Part shown: positions 17,053 to 25,964 of the stretch, in pieces
How the letters are laid out: the number at the start of each line of letters is the position of its first letter
How positions within the stretch are numbered: position 1 is the first letter of the stretch
NCBI RefSeq assembly: GCF_000969645.2
Contig: NZ_CP014222.1
Location: forward strand, 434,001 to 498,000
DNA length: 64,000 nucleotides
Direction of reading: 5' to 3'
Source of the DNA: Janthinobacterium sp. B9-8
GTDB lineage: Bacteria > Pseudomonadota > Gammaproteobacteria > Burkholderiales > Chitinibacteraceae
Program-made: the position numbers and the translations under genes
Notes under the pieces: generated by a model
Told to the model about the DNA's origin: nothing
Seen by the model: the letters and a program-made list of their open reading frames with translations, nothing else
Databases searched by the model: none

Positions 17053-18075
17053 ATGAGCAAGCAACTTACTATTCTACCAAGTGGCCAGCAAATCGCCATG
17101 AATGATGATGAAACTATTCTAGACGCGGCTATGCGTGGCGGCTTTAATATGGCTTACGGCTGTAAAAATGGCGCATGTGGCTCGTGCAAAGGCCGGGTGA
17201 TTACGGGTGAAGTCACTCATGGCGACCATGCTGAAAGCGCTTTAACCGCGATGGAGCGTGAAAACGGCTACGCGCTGTTTTGCTGCGCCAGCACCAAGGC
17301 CGATATCACGATTGAGTGCAAAGAAGTCACCGCCAGCAAAGATATTCAAATTAAAACGCTGCCATGCCGTGTGCAAACCATAGATAAAGTTTCGCACGAT
17401 GTGGCTGTGTTGTCTTTAAAGCTGCCAAGCAGCGAAAAGCTGGCCTTTATGGCGGGGCAATATATTGATATCCACACCAAAAACGGCAAAAAACGCTCGT
17501 TTTCAATTGCGAATGCGCCGCACGATGCTGAATATCTGCAGCTGCATATTCGTCATGTAGCGGGCGGTGAGTTTTCCGATTACGTATGGAACACCATGAA
17601 AGAGCGCGAAATCATGCGCTTTACCGGCCCGTTGGGCTCGTTCTTCTTGCGTGAAGACAGCGATAAACCGATTTTACTTATCGCAACCGGTACGGGCTTT
17701 GCGCCGATCAAGGGTATTCTGGAACACGCTTTTAACAACGGCATCCAGCGCGAAATCGTTTTATATTGGGGCGCACGCACTCTGGCCGATATTTATATGC
17801 CTGAGCTACCGTCCGAATGGCAGCAAACTCATCCTAACTTCACTTTTATTCCTGTTTTGTCTGAGCCTAGCGATGCAGATGCATGGAATGGCCGCACGGG
17901 GCTGGTGCATGAGGCGGTGATGAATGACTTCGCCAACCTTGAAGGCTACCAAGTTTATGCCTGCGGTGCGCCGGTGATGGTGGAGGCGGCCTACACCCAT
18001 TGTGTTTCACGCGGTTTGCCGAATGATGAATTCTTCTCTGATGCCTTCTTTACTTCCAAGGACTTAGCGAAATAG
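17053..18075 (+). CDS. 2Fe-2S ferredoxin/FAD NAD(P)H oxidoreductase (AscD-like)
   Basis: A 340-residue reductase. The N-terminal plant-type ferredoxin domain has C37, C42 and C45 (CKNGACGSCK) and a fourth Cys near residue 75. The FAD domain has KKRSFSIANAP, and the NAD-binding domain has LIATGTGFAPIKGILEH and a C-terminal YACGAPVMV. Proteins of this build are commonly annotated as CDP-6-deoxy-delta-3,4-glucoseen reductase in Neisseriales, but without sugar genes here a general flavin or ferric reductase or an oxygenase partner is as likely. It is single and diverges from the epimerase gene. Confidence 0.85.
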   Translation: MSKQLTILPSGQQIAMNDDETILDAAMRGGFNMAYGCKNGACGSCKGRVITGEVTHGDHAESALTAMERENGYALFCCASTKADITIECKEVTASKDIQIKTLPCRVQTIDKVSHDVAVLSLKLPSSEKLAFMAGQYIDIHTKNGKKRSFSIANAPHDAEYLQLHIRHVAGGEFSDYVWNTMKEREIMRFTGPLGSFFLREDSDKPILLIATGTGFAPIKGILEHAFNNGIQREIVLYWGARTLADIYMPELPSEWQQTHPNFTFIPVLSEPSDADAWNGRTGLVHEAVMNDFANLEGYQVYACGAPVMVEAAYTHCVSRGLPNDEFFSDAFFTSKDLAK

Positions 18076-18088
18076 TTCGGCCTAAAGC

Positions 18089-18117
18089 TTGCCTTAATGA
18101 GCCTGATGAATTATTCT
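18089..18117 (+). promoter_or_regulatory. Sigma-70 promoter for the tRNA-Thr cluster
   Basis: A -35 TTGCCT (18089-18094) and -10 TATTCT (18112-18117) are separated by exactly 17 bases. A GC-rich discriminator (GCG) follows, as in stringently controlled stable-RNA promoters. The first tRNA begins 11 bases later. Confidence 0.6.
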
Positions 18118-18127
18118 GCGTGCCGTT

Positions 18128-18203
18128 GCCGATGTAGCTCAGTTGGTAGAGCACCTGACTTGTAATCAGGGGGTCGCGAGTTCGATTCCTGCCGTCGGCA
18201 CCA
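18128..18203 (+). tRNA. tRNA-Thr (anticodon TGT), copy 1
   Basis: A 76-base tRNA including encoded CCA. The acceptor stem GCCGATG pairs with CGTCGGC, and the anticodon arm CCTGA-CTTGTAA-TCAGG gives anticodon TGT, reading ACA. The T arm has GTTCGATTC. It is identical to the two following copies. Confidence 0.97.
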
Positions 18204-18265
18204 GAAAATGTTCAAGGGTAAGCTCTGCTTATCTGGCAGCAAAGATTTAAGTTGTAAAGTTTTAC

Positions 18266-18341
18266 GCCGATGTAGCTCAGTTGGTAGAGCACCTGACTTG
18301 TAATCAGGGGGTCGCGAGTTCGATTCCTGCCGTCGGCACCA
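18266..18341 (+). tRNA. tRNA-Thr (anticodon TGT), copy 2
   Basis: Identical 76-base sequence to copy 1 with CCA encoded, 62 bases downstream. The spacer before it ends in GTTGTAAAGTTTTAC, nearly matched before copy 3, which points to tandem duplication. Confidence 0.97.
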
Positions 18342-18388
18342 GTATTAGAGTAGTAAAACCTAAGATGATTAGGTGTTGTAAAGTTTAT

Positions 18389-18464
18389 GCCGATGTAGCT
18401 CAGTTGGTAGAGCACCTGACTTGTAATCAGGGGGTCGCGAGTTCGATTCCTGCCGTCGGCACCA
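18389..18464 (+). tRNA. tRNA-Thr (anticodon TGT), copy 3
   Basis: Identical 76-base sequence to copies 1 and 2, 47 bases after copy 2. A terminator follows, so the three are probably one transcript. Confidence 0.97.
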
Positions 18465-18475
18465 GTTTTAACCAA

Positions 18476-18504
18476 AAGGCCTCAGCTTATGCTGGGGCCT
18501 TTTT
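18476..18504 (+). terminator. Terminator of the tRNA-Thr operon
   Basis: Stem AGGCCTCAGC with GCTGGGGCCT (one G-T wobble), 4-base loop and TTTTT, just after the third tRNA. Confidence 0.88.
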
Positions 18505-18591
18505 GCATTTACGCTTCTCGAAAGTTTGGATAGGCGCGTGGCTCGGGATAGAATCGATCTATCTTGAGTTAATCAAATAAGCGAGGAAAAA

Positions 18592-19116
18592 ATGGCTATA
18601 CGCACTGTTATTAAAATGGGTGATCCGCTGTTGCTTGAGCAAGCTGCTCCAGTCGAGGCGTTTGGCACTCCTGAATTACACAGCCTGATTAGCGACCTAT
18701 TCGACACCATGCAGGCTACCGGTAGTGTGGGGATTGCTGCACCGCAGATTGGTGTGAGCTTACAGGTGGTGATTTTTGGCTTTGATGTGAGTGATCGTTA
18801 CCCAGAGGCCGAAGCAGTGCCGATGACTGTGCTGATCAATCCTGTACTCACGCCGCTTAGTGATGAAATAGTCGATGGCTGGGAAGGCTGCTTATCAGTG
18901 CCAGGCTTACGTGGCGAAGTGCCGCGTTATACCCAGCTGCGTTATCAGGGATTTGATGCCGAGGGGCAGATCATTGATCGCAGTGTGAGCGGTTTTCACG
19001 CGCGCGTGGTGCAGCATGAGTGCGATCATTTAAATGGCATTTTATATCCGCAGCGGATTAAGGATTTACGGCGCTTTGGCTATACCGACACGATGTTCCC
19101 TGAGCTAGCCTCATGA
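18592..19116 (+). CDS. def: Peptide deformylase
   Basis: A 174-residue metalloenzyme that removes the formyl group from new proteins. All three family motifs are present: [11 protein letters not shown] (motif 1), EGCLSVPG (motif 2, metal-binding Cys) and QHECDHLNG (motif 3, HExxH). In motif 3 the second residue after Glu is Cys-Asp in place of the common Ile-Asp, which is a tolerated change. GAGGA lies upstream of the ATG. It has no fmt neighbour, unlike the usual def-fmt pair, so it may be a second deformylase (inference). Confidence 0.93.
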   Translation: MAIRTVIKMGDPLLLEQAAPVEAFGTPELHSLISDLFDTMQATGSVGIAAPQIGVSLQVVIFGFDVSDRYPEAEAVPMTVLINPVLTPLSDEIVDGWEGCLSVPGLRGEVPRYTQLRYQGFDAEGQIIDRSVSGFHARVVQHECDHLNGILYPQRIKDLRRFGYTDTMFPELAS

Positions 19117-19147
19117 TGTCCCTCTTTTATGCGCGTAAGGACTAAGC

Positions 19148-20269
19148 ATGCGTTGCTGGCTTTTCTTATTACTATGCGGTCACGCCATAGCCGGGCCTTT
19201 GATGGTGGAATCTCGCACTATGGCCTGGAAAGCCAAGGCAGAAGATGCGCCTCTCTACGCTGCGGGCTGGGCCAGAGGGGATATCAAAATGCCATATCTG
19301 CTGGGCGGGACTGATGTGGCAAATCGGATTAACGATGTTTTGTATTTATCGGTAGTGGGTATTGCGGCTCCGCTTAAAGCCGGAAAAACTTTTCAGCTTA
19401 CTGAAAGTAGCGGCGAGCTGGATGGCACTGCATCACTGGATTTTAGCGTGCTGCGTAATGATGGGCGGATTTTCTCGCTGGCGATGAATGCAGAAGGTTG
19501 CGGCGCATATTGCGAATCCTATGTGCGTAGCTATAGCTTTGATACAGCAACAGGGCGGGCACTAAGCGCTGTTGATTTGTTTACGCCTAGCGGCTTAGCT
19601 GTTGTAGCAAAAGCGATGCAGGCAGAGCGTAAGCGTCGTTATATGGCACAGATAAAGGCCTTAAAGCGGCAACAGACGGCTTTGAAGCGTAGCAAGCTGT
19701 CTGATTTGAGTGATATCGAAGAGCGGATTGCTTTTAATGAAGAATGCCTAGGGCGAGAGCACCAGCAAAGTAGCTCGCAGCAGGATGCACTTTCTTATAT
19801 GCGGTTTTCATTGCTCAAAAATAAAGCCGCTGTTTTTAGCTCTGGGCGTTGCAGTGCGCATGTGAATCGTGCGCTGGATGACGTGGATGAGATCGATTTA
19901 GTCCTTTTGCCTAAGGATTTGGCTGGTTTGCTGAATTCTTATGGTAAGGCTCTTTTATTAGAGCAAGCCAAGGTAGCGCCTCCCAATGATTTATTTGAGC
20001 AGGTTTTGCACGGAAAAATCGGTAATGCGGCCATTACCATGCGGCTTAATCGCCCCTATGAGGATGGCTCTTTTTCTGGCGTGTATTACTACGACAAATA
20101 CCGCAAAGTGCTTTCCTTGCGCGGGGTGAAAAAAGATAGTCATTTAGAGTTGACCGAGCAGCTGGCAGAGAGCGATCAGGCAAAAATCAATTTAGATATC
20201 ACAGGTGCTCAGTGGTTTGGGCAGTGGCTTGGAAACAATAAGCAAGTGCCTGTCATCTTAGGCTGGTAA
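19148..20269 (+). CDS. Secreted hypothetical protein with DUF3298-like C-terminal features
   Basis: A 373-residue protein with a short signal peptide (cleavage probably after residue 16, HAIAG). The middle part has paired cysteines (CGAYC) and the segment YSFDTATGRALSAVDLF, which resembles the DUF3298/RsiV-like pattern of secreted proteins. A charged helical stretch (about 150-190) is rich in Lys, Arg and Gln. The family assignment is weak. AAGGA precedes the ATG. It lies 31 bases after def and 54 bases before the VOC gene, all on one strand. No enzyme motif was recognised. Confidence 0.7.
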   Translation: MRCWLFLLLCGHAIAGPLMVESRTMAWKAKAEDAPLYAAGWARGDIKMPYLLGGTDVANRINDVLYLSVVGIAAPLKAGKTFQLTESSGELDGTASLDFSVLRNDGRIFSLAMNAEGCGAYCESYVRSYSFDTATGRALSAVDLFTPSGLAVVAKAMQAERKRRYMAQIKALKRQQTALKRSKLSDLSDIEERIAFNEECLGREHQQSSSQQDALSYMRFSLLKNKAAVFSSGRCSAHVNRALDDVDEIDLVLLPKDLAGLLNSYGKALLLEQAKVAPPNDLFEQVLHGKIGNAAITMRLNRPYEDGSFSGVYYYDKYRKVLSLRGVKKDSHLELTEQLAESDQAKINLDITGAQWFGQWLGNNKQVPVILGW

Positions 20270-20323
20270 AACGCGTTGGCAGATGAGGCTGCTCATCTAT
20301 CTTGGATAAAGGAGGCTAAATCA

Positions 20324-20692
20324 ATGAGTGCTTTGGAAGCAGTAGAAATTAAAGCGTTTATTCCTGCTAAAGACTATGCAATATCTAAGCAGTTTTATCA
20401 GGATATGGGTTTTACTCTGGCCTCTGATACAGAGGGTGTTGCATATTTTCATTACGGTAATTGCAGCTTTTTACTGCAAGATTTTTATGAAAAAGATCAT
20501 GTAGAAAACTTTATGATGCATTTATTGGTTAAAGATGTGGTGGCATGGCATGCACATTTAATAGCACAAGATATGGTGAGCAAATATCAAATTCATATCT
20601 CTGATATAGAAACACAGCCTTGGAAAATGCTCGACTTTACAGTAACAGACCCTGGCGGCGTGCTCTGGAGAATTGGCCAGAATATTGCGTAG
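20324..20692 (+). CDS. VOC-family (glyoxalase/bleomycin-resistance fold) protein
   Basis: A 122-residue single VOC domain: beta-alpha-beta-beta-beta units with KAFIPAKDYAISKQFYQDMGF at the start and VTDPGGVLWRIGQ at the end. Members include dioxygenases, glyoxalases and antibiotic-binding proteins; the substrate is not predictable. A TTG at 20276 opens the frame, but GGAGG at 20311-20315 lies 8 bases before the ATG at 20324 and fixes the start. Confidence 0.85.
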   Translation: MSALEAVEIKAFIPAKDYAISKQFYQDMGFTLASDTEGVAYFHYGNCSFLLQDFYEKDHVENFMMHLLVKDVVAWHAHLIAQDMVSKYQIHISDIETQPWKMLDFTVTDPGGVLWRIGQNIA

Positions 20693-20716
20693 TTTTACAG
20701 GGGTGGCTTTAGCCAA

Positions 20717-20898
20717 TCCTATCAACTTAAGCAAAACCTGCGGGAAATGATGCTTTTGTAGATTGGATTAGCTGGTTTATTCGCCTGTTTAAAGGGCGGA
20801 TAAACCAGCGTAACCCAACATTTATGCGCACCCAGAATGTTGGGTTACGCGATAAAGCCCGCTAACCCAACCTACGAATTCTCCTTAAGTTGATAGGA
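20717..20898. repeat. 182-bp element with terminal inverted repeats and two internal hairpins
   Basis: Perfect 15-bp inverted ends TCCTATCAACTTAAG (20717-20731) and its complement (20884-20898) enclose two more inverted repeats: 20771-20785 with 20795-20809 (one wobble) and the perfect 15-bp 20808-20822 with 20836-20850, containing AACCCAAC. There is no coding content. No clear target duplication is visible. It looks like a small non-autonomous element (MITE or REP composite). Confidence 0.65.
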
Positions 20899-20929
20899 GT
20901 GGATAAAAGATGCCACTGCCTCCGAAACA

Positions 20930-21850
20930 TTAATACTTTTTCTGCCATGCCGATTTATTAATCAGTAGCGCCAGCAGCATAATCCCCCCGCCAATCATCA
21001 AACGCGGAATATCCTGCGCCTGATGCCAGAAGATTAAATTAATTATCAGCCCCACCGGAATATGCATATTATTCATCGCGCCTAAAGTGCCTGCATCGAC
21101 CAAGCACGCGCCTTTATTCCACCAGTAAAAGCCAAGCGCTGATGCGGCAAGGCCTAAGAAGGCTAATACGGCGAATTCCTCCATATGCTGAGGAAGCTTG
21201 CTGGCATCACCAAAAATTAAAAATGAGGGCAGGGTAATCAGCAGTGCGCCAAGGAAGAAATAGCCAAAGCTGGCTGATTGCGGCTGTTGATCCGGGTAGT
21301 ATTTATTTAAATATCGATATCCCACTTGCCCAGCGGCAAAGGTGAGATTAGCCAGCTGCAATAATAAAAAGCCATTTAAGGCATGACTATCAATTTGATT
21401 GTAGCGAATCACTAAAGAGCCTAATACGGCGATTAAAGCTGCGGCTAAGGCGCGGGGATTAAAATATTTTTGCAATAAATCGTCGAGCAGGGTGATATAA
21501 ATTGGTGTGAAAATCGTAAACAGCAGCACCTCTGCCACGCTTAAAAACTGGAATGACCGATAAAGGCATAAATAGGTGATGCCAAATTGCAATGCACCCG
21601 CAGCCATCGTGCCTAGTTTGCGCATTGCGCTAATGCCTGCCCAGCGGGTAAAGGGCAGAAAAACAAGGCCCGCGATGGCGACACGGCTGAGTACGGCAAA
21701 ATCGCTATCGACATGACCTGCCAGAAATACGCCAATAAGATTAAACGATAGGGCCCAAACAACGGTGATAAAGGCGAGATAAGGCAAGAATTTAATCCTC
21801 TTTATAAAGTCTTTGATTTTAAATGGTTTACTCTTTTGTAAGCGGGACAA
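20930..21850 (-). CDS. EamA/DMT-superfamily transporter
   Basis: A 306-residue inner-membrane protein with about ten helices in two EamA repeats, for example LAFITVVWALSFNLIGVFLA in the first and LGLAASALGFYWWNKGACLV in the second. It likely exports or imports a small metabolite such as an amino acid; substrate unknown. Translation probably starts at the TTG at 21850, because a stop codon lies five codons upstream in frame and no ATG occurs near the first helix. It diverges from the chemoreceptor gene. Confidence 0.82.
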   Translation of the reverse strand: MSRLQKSKPFKIKDFIKRIKFLPYLAFITVVWALSFNLIGVFLAGHVDSDFAVLSRVAIAGLVFLPFTRWAGISAMRKLGTMAAGALQFGITYLCLYRSFQFLSVAEVLLFTIFTPIYITLLDDLLQKYFNPRALAAALIAVLGSLVIRYNQIDSHALNGFLLLQLANLTFAAGQVGYRYLNKYYPDQQPQSASFGYFFLGALLITLPSFLIFGDASKLPQHMEEFAVLAFLGLAASALGFYWWNKGACLVDAGTLGAMNNMHIPVGLIINLIFWHQAQDIPRLMIGGGIMLLALLINKSAWQKKY

Positions 21851-22113
21851 GGCACTATTCTTTTATACATTCACTTATTCATGTAAACACGAATTAAGCC
21901 AGTGAAGGAATGCTTACAAAAGTTGCCGTGTTGCGGCTTGTAATCTAAAAAGAATGGGTAGTTTTAATAAATTAACACACGCTAATTTAACGTAGTTTCG
22001 GCTGAGTTGCCTTGCTGATATGGGCTTTGCAGTAGAATGCGCTGCAAATTTCATTCGATGTCAGTAAGCATTTAGGCGGGGCCTTGTACTCACCATTTTG
22101 GAGTGTCATCGCA

Positions 22114-23997
22114 ATGAAGATAAGCCATAAAGTAGGTCTGGCTGCTGCGCTGGTATTGTTGCTGACTGCCAGTTTGCTCTCTATCAGCCAAATTAATCAG
22201 ATACGTGGCACTTTACGTAGCCAGGCCGAATCCACAATTACAGAATCGAGCAATGTGCTCGCCAGGCAAATTGAAAACTGGCTGAATGGTAAATTGCAGC
22301 TGATTGATTTGGTAGCCCAAAATATTGATGCTAAATACAGTAATGAGCAAATTGAGCAGTCTTTTGCTCTGCCCGGTTTAAAAGATCAATTTTTATTGAT
22401 GTTTGGCGGCTTGGAAGAAAATGGCGGTAAGCGGATTACTAATGATCCGACATGGAATCCGCCAGATTGGGATGCGCGTAAACGTCCTTGGTATCCTGTG
22501 GCAAAAGCAGCGGCTAAGGCGGTGCTTACCGAGCCCTATGCGGATGCGGGATCGGGTGAGATTTTAATTTCTGCTGTGGCCAGATTCTCTGATAAAGGGG
22601 AATTTAAAGGCGCTTTCGGTGGAGATTTAAGTCTTAAAACGGTTTCAGATGCAGTAAATACGCTGGATTATAATCATGCGGGTTATGCTTTTTTGCTGAG
22701 TAAATCAGGCAAAATTATTTCTCATCCCAAGCCAGAATTAAATGGTAAAAATTATAGTGATTTATTTGATGGCAGCAGCCCTGCTCTGGAAAAACCCCTG
22801 AGTCCTGTACAAGGAAGTGGTAAAAAACTTTTAGTCTCTTTTACTCCCCTGAGTAATTTAAAAGGGATGGATTGGTATATCGGGGTAGTGCTGGATGAAG
22901 AAATATTAATGGCAGAAGCCAATGCGCTCAGCTGGCGCTCTGCGGTTGGAACGATCGTTGGCGTATTGCTTAGTATGCTGATACTGGGTTTGTTAATGGC
23001 TAAATTACTTAAGCCACTTGAACATTTAAATCATTCCTTGCATGAAATTAATCGGGGGGAAGGAGATTTAACCAGCCGCTTGCCTATTATTGGTAACGAT
23101 GAAATTGCCCATGTTTCTCAAGAATTTAATTACTTTTTACAAACTTTGCAGACCTTAATCAGCGAAGTAAAAAATAGCTCGGTTTTGGTCAGGGAAAGTA
23201 CGGTTTTTACTTCCGATGCGGCCAATCAAGCGTCCGGGCGCTTGCAAGTGCAATTGCAAGAGCTGGATCAGCTTGCAGTTTCTATGCAGGATATGTCGGC
23301 AAAAGCAGAAGAAGTGGCAAGTAATGCACAGGCTGCAGCGCAAGCGGCAGTGACGGCGAATGATGAGACTGAAAGTGGTGTGGCCTTGGTATCCCGCTCT
23401 ACAGAGGCGATTCAGCGCCTTGCCGATGAAATGAACGATACCAGCCAGGCGATTAATGAGTTGGCCAAATTAAGTCAGAATATCGAATCCATTTTATCGG
23501 TTATTACCAGTATTGCGGACCAGACTAATTTACTTGCGCTGAATGCGGCGATTGAAGCGGCCCGGGCCGGGGAAGCCGGGCGGGGGTTTGCTGTGGTGGC
23601 CGATGAAGTGCGTAAATTGGCCTCGCTTACCCAGCAATCCACACGGGAGATTCGCGATATGATCGATCAATTGCGTACCGGTGTGAAGCAGGCTGAAGAG
23701 AGAATGCAGCAAAGCAGTAATACCGCCAGTATTACGGCCACCGAGGCGGGGGCTGCAAATGAAATGCTAGGCCGAATTAGAGAGGGTATTACCCGGATTA
23801 ATAATATGAATTTGCAAATTGCCATTGCTGCCGGTGAGCAAAGCTCAACCACCGAAGTGATTAACCGCAATACCACTAATATCCGGGATATTAGCCATGC
23901 CGTGGCGAATGGGGCAGATAGCCAAGTGAAGCAATGCGCCGTTATGGTTGATCAGGTCAGTAATCAGGATCAATTATTAGACCGGTTTAAAGTTTAA
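22114..23997 (+). CDS. Methyl-accepting chemotaxis protein with dCache sensor domain
   Basis: A 627-residue chemoreceptor. A first membrane helix (about 7-27) is followed by a periplasmic dCache_1 domain containing RKRPWYPVA, typical of amino-acid or amine sensors. A second helix (about 280-300), a HAMP domain ([11 protein letters not shown] to GNDEIAHVS) and the cytoplasmic signalling tip [20 protein letters not shown] with [15 protein letters not shown] complete it. The C-terminus has no NWETF-like CheR pentapeptide. A TTG at 22084 opens the frame, but the ATG at 22114 has GGAG upstream and starts the first helix. A terminator follows. Confidence 0.95.
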   Translation: MKISHKVGLAAALVLLLTASLLSISQINQIRGTLRSQAESTITESSNVLARQIENWLNGKLQLIDLVAQNIDAKYSNEQIEQSFALPGLKDQFLLMFGGLEENGGKRITNDPTWNPPDWDARKRPWYPVAKAAAKAVLTEPYADAGSGEILISAVARFSDKGEFKGAFGGDLSLKTVSDAVNTLDYNHAGYAFLLSKSGKIISHPKPELNGKNYSDLFDGSSPALEKPLSPVQGSGKKLLVSFTPLSNLKGMDWYIGVVLDEEILMAEANALSWRSAVGTIVGVLLSMLILGLLMAKLLKPLEHLNHSLHEINRGEGDLTSRLPIIGNDEIAHVSQEFNYFLQTLQTLISEVKNSSVLVRESTVFTSDAANQASGRLQVQLQELDQLAVSMQDMSAKAEEVASNAQAAAQAAVTANDETESGVALVSRSTEAIQRLADEMNDTSQAINELAKLSQNIESILSVITSIADQTNLLALNAAIEAARAGEAGRGFAVVADEVRKLASLTQQSTREIRDMIDQLRTGVKQAEERMQQSSNTASITATEAGAANEMLGRIREGITRINNMNLQIAIAAGEQSSTTEVINRNTTNIRDISHAVANGADSQVKQCAVMVDQVSNQDQLLDRFKV

Positions 23998-24009
23998 AGT
24001 GTAATGATG

Positions 24010-24046
24010 GGCATCGCCGCTACAGATCAGGGGCGATGCCTATTTT
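24010..24046 (+). terminator. Terminator after the chemoreceptor gene
   Basis: Perfect 9-bp stem GGCATCGCC (24010-24018) with GGCGATGCC (24032-24040) followed by TATTTTATT; the convergent GIN-domain gene ends just beyond. Confidence 0.8.
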
Positions 24047-24055
24047 ATTGATCGT

Positions 24056-24853
24056 TCAGATTGGAAATGCGCCTACACGTTTTAATGTGCCTGAACCCAT
24101 CATAGATAAATGGGTTTGCGGATCGCCATAGTACTGAATATTGCCCGAGCCAGCCACGCTGGCACTCAGTTTGTTTTGCGCGGCCACAATAATTTGACCC
24201 GATCCCGCTACGCTAAGGCTCACTTCTTTGGCTTTTAATTGTGCAGTATCAATTCGGCCAGAGCCGCCAATAGAAATAGACAGTTTATTCGTAATGCCAG
24301 CCGCTTTAAATGAGCCGCTACCGCCTAAAGAGAGATCCAGCCCCTCATTTTTTAATGATTGAATTGCTGCTCCACCTGAGCCACCTAAATTGACGCTTAA
24401 ATCAGCAGCATCTAGTTTGTTCAACAGGATTTTCCCTGAGCCACCTACATTAATACTGAATTTTTTTGCACTCAATACAGGGGCTGTGATCGTGCCAGAG
24501 CCGCTTAAATTAAGGCTATTAATATTCTTAACGTGCACAATAATATTGAGTGTTTTAGTTTCTAAATCAAATTTCTTATGGCGGATTTTAAGTGTGCCAT
24601 TTTCCACGATGGTTTCAATGACCGGAATAATATTATCGTCGCTTTCAATACTGATGCTTTCGGTATTGTCCTGGATAACTTCTACCCGGCCAGTGGTTTC
24701 ACTGCTAATGGCTGTAAAAGCAGCAAGCGGGCGAGTTTGTTTTTCTATTTTCCCAGATCCTTGAATTGTTTTAGTGAATAGGGAGAAGGCGTGGGCGTTG
24801 CTAAATTGAAAAACAAACAGGCCTAGAAAGATGAGACGAGCGAGGCGGTTCAT
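24056..24853 (-). CDS. Secreted GIN-domain (DUF2807, head-autotransporter adhesin type) protein
   Basis: A 265-residue exported protein with a signal peptide ending near residue 22 (NAHAF). Nine GSG motifs recur about every 18-22 residues (for example NVGGSGKI, LGGSGGA, VAGSGQI), the pattern of a right-handed parallel beta-solenoid in the GIN family. An N-terminal region has the typical PLAAFTAISS and VEVIQDNTESI. Its function is not known; related proteins are common in Bacteroidetes and scattered in proteobacteria. It stands alone, with its own likely promoter upstream. Confidence 0.85.
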   Translation of the reverse strand: MNRLARLIFLGLFVFQFSNAHAFSLFTKTIQGSGKIEKQTRPLAAFTAISSETTGRVEVIQDNTESISIESDDNIIPVIETIVENGTLKIRHKKFDLETKTLNIIVHVKNINSLNLSGSGTITAPVLSAKKFSINVGGSGKILLNKLDAADLSVNLGGSGGAAIQSLKNEGLDLSLGGSGSFKAAGITNKLSISIGGSGRIDTAQLKAKEVSLSVAGSGQIIVAAQNKLSASVAGSGNIQYYGDPQTHLSMMGSGTLKRVGAFPI

Positions 24854-24983
24854 TTTTATTCCTTACGTTGGTTGTAGAGATAATCCGCTTAAACTGTTAA
24901 TAATTATGATATGGTCGTAAGTGTTTGGCTGTAGCAATGCGATGCGCTGTGTAAAGCGTGGCATAGATTGTCGTTTTAGCGGC

Positions 24984-25895
24984 CTAGTTTGCAACTGGCC
25001 TGTAGTTGGAAATTCCTGCGGCCACATGGGCGGTTGGCGCAACGCTGGCGGCTGAATCGCAGTGGCCTGTTTGGTCATCAAAAAATAAATCAGGCGCAAA
25101 TACTTTAAGGAAAGGGCCTTTTTCTAAGCCGCCTAAAAAGTAAGCCTCGTCGATCTGAATATTCCAGCTCATTAGGGTGCGAATCGCTCGCTCATGCGCG
25201 GGTGCGCTGCGTGCCGTTACAAGGGCGGTGCGGATTTTCATGGGGGCGTCGCCCGCATCTTGTTGCAGGCGGTGCAAGGCTTGTAGAAAGGATTTGAATG
25301 GGCCGGGTGGTAAAGGCTGCTGCACTTTGGCGCTTTCATGCGCCTGAAAAGCGAGCAAGCCATCTTGCTGGAAAACACGCTCTGCTTCATCCGAAAACAG
25401 CACGGCGTCGCCATCAAAGGCGATGCGAATTTCATCGGGGTGCTGTTCAGCGCTGGCAGACTTTGGGTAAACCCGCGCCGCAGCAAAATCGGCCGCCAGC
25501 GCATCACGCACATCGGCCTCATCGGCAGATAAAAATAGGTTGGCCTGCAAAGGCTTTAAAAATGACCACGCTGGTCGCCCGCGAGTAAACACGCCACGCA
25601 GCAGTGGCAGGCCATGGGTATAGCAAGATTTAAATACGCGTAAGCCGCTAACCGGATCGTTGCGCGAAAGAATCACTACTTCCACCCGCTGATGCTCCGG
25701 GCTATTAAAGGCCAGCAGCTTTTTGACCAGCGAATAAGCCATACCGGGCGCAGCAGGCTCGTCGATTTTCTCCAGCTGTAAAGCCATATAGGGCAGATCG
25801 TCGGCCTGATCAAAGATTTGATTTTCGGCTTCAAAATCAAATAGGGCGCGGGATGAAATAGCGATAACTAACTGGCCGTCTAGTGATGCAGGCAT
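24984..25895 (-). CDS. 5'-nucleotidase (cytosolic 5'-nucleotidase I family)
   Basis: A 303-residue HAD-like phosphatase of the family typified by animal NT5C1A (PF06189). Telling segments are LVIAISSRALFDF near the N-terminus, IAFDGDAVLFSDEAERVF with the nucleophile-type Asp residues in the middle, and FLGGLEKGPFLKVFAPDLFF then DDQ near the C-terminus. It should dephosphorylate nucleoside monophosphates in the cytoplasm. It is single, about 130 bases upstream of the GIN gene. Confidence 0.88.
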   Translation of the reverse strand: MPASLDGQLVIAISSRALFDFEAENQIFDQADDLPYMALQLEKIDEPAAPGMAYSLVKKLLAFNSPEHQRVEVVILSRNDPVSGLRVFKSCYTHGLPLLRGVFTRGRPAWSFLKPLQANLFLSADEADVRDALAADFAAARVYPKSASAEQHPDEIRIAFDGDAVLFSDEAERVFQQDGLLAFQAHESAKVQQPLPPGPFKSFLQALHRLQQDAGDAPMKIRTALVTARSAPAHERAIRTLMSWNIQIDEAYFLGGLEKGPFLKVFAPDLFFDDQTGHCDSAASVAPTAHVAAGISNYRPVAN

Positions 25896-25964
25896 GGTGG
25901 GTCTTTTTAGGTGGAATGATTGAGCTTAGCAAAAAATGTAAGTGCTACGATAGCTCTTTGCAAG

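Noticed and set aside
18212-18580. Open frames on both strands across the tRNA-Thr cluster
   Set aside because: They translate the repeated tRNA genes, which explains their internal duplication.
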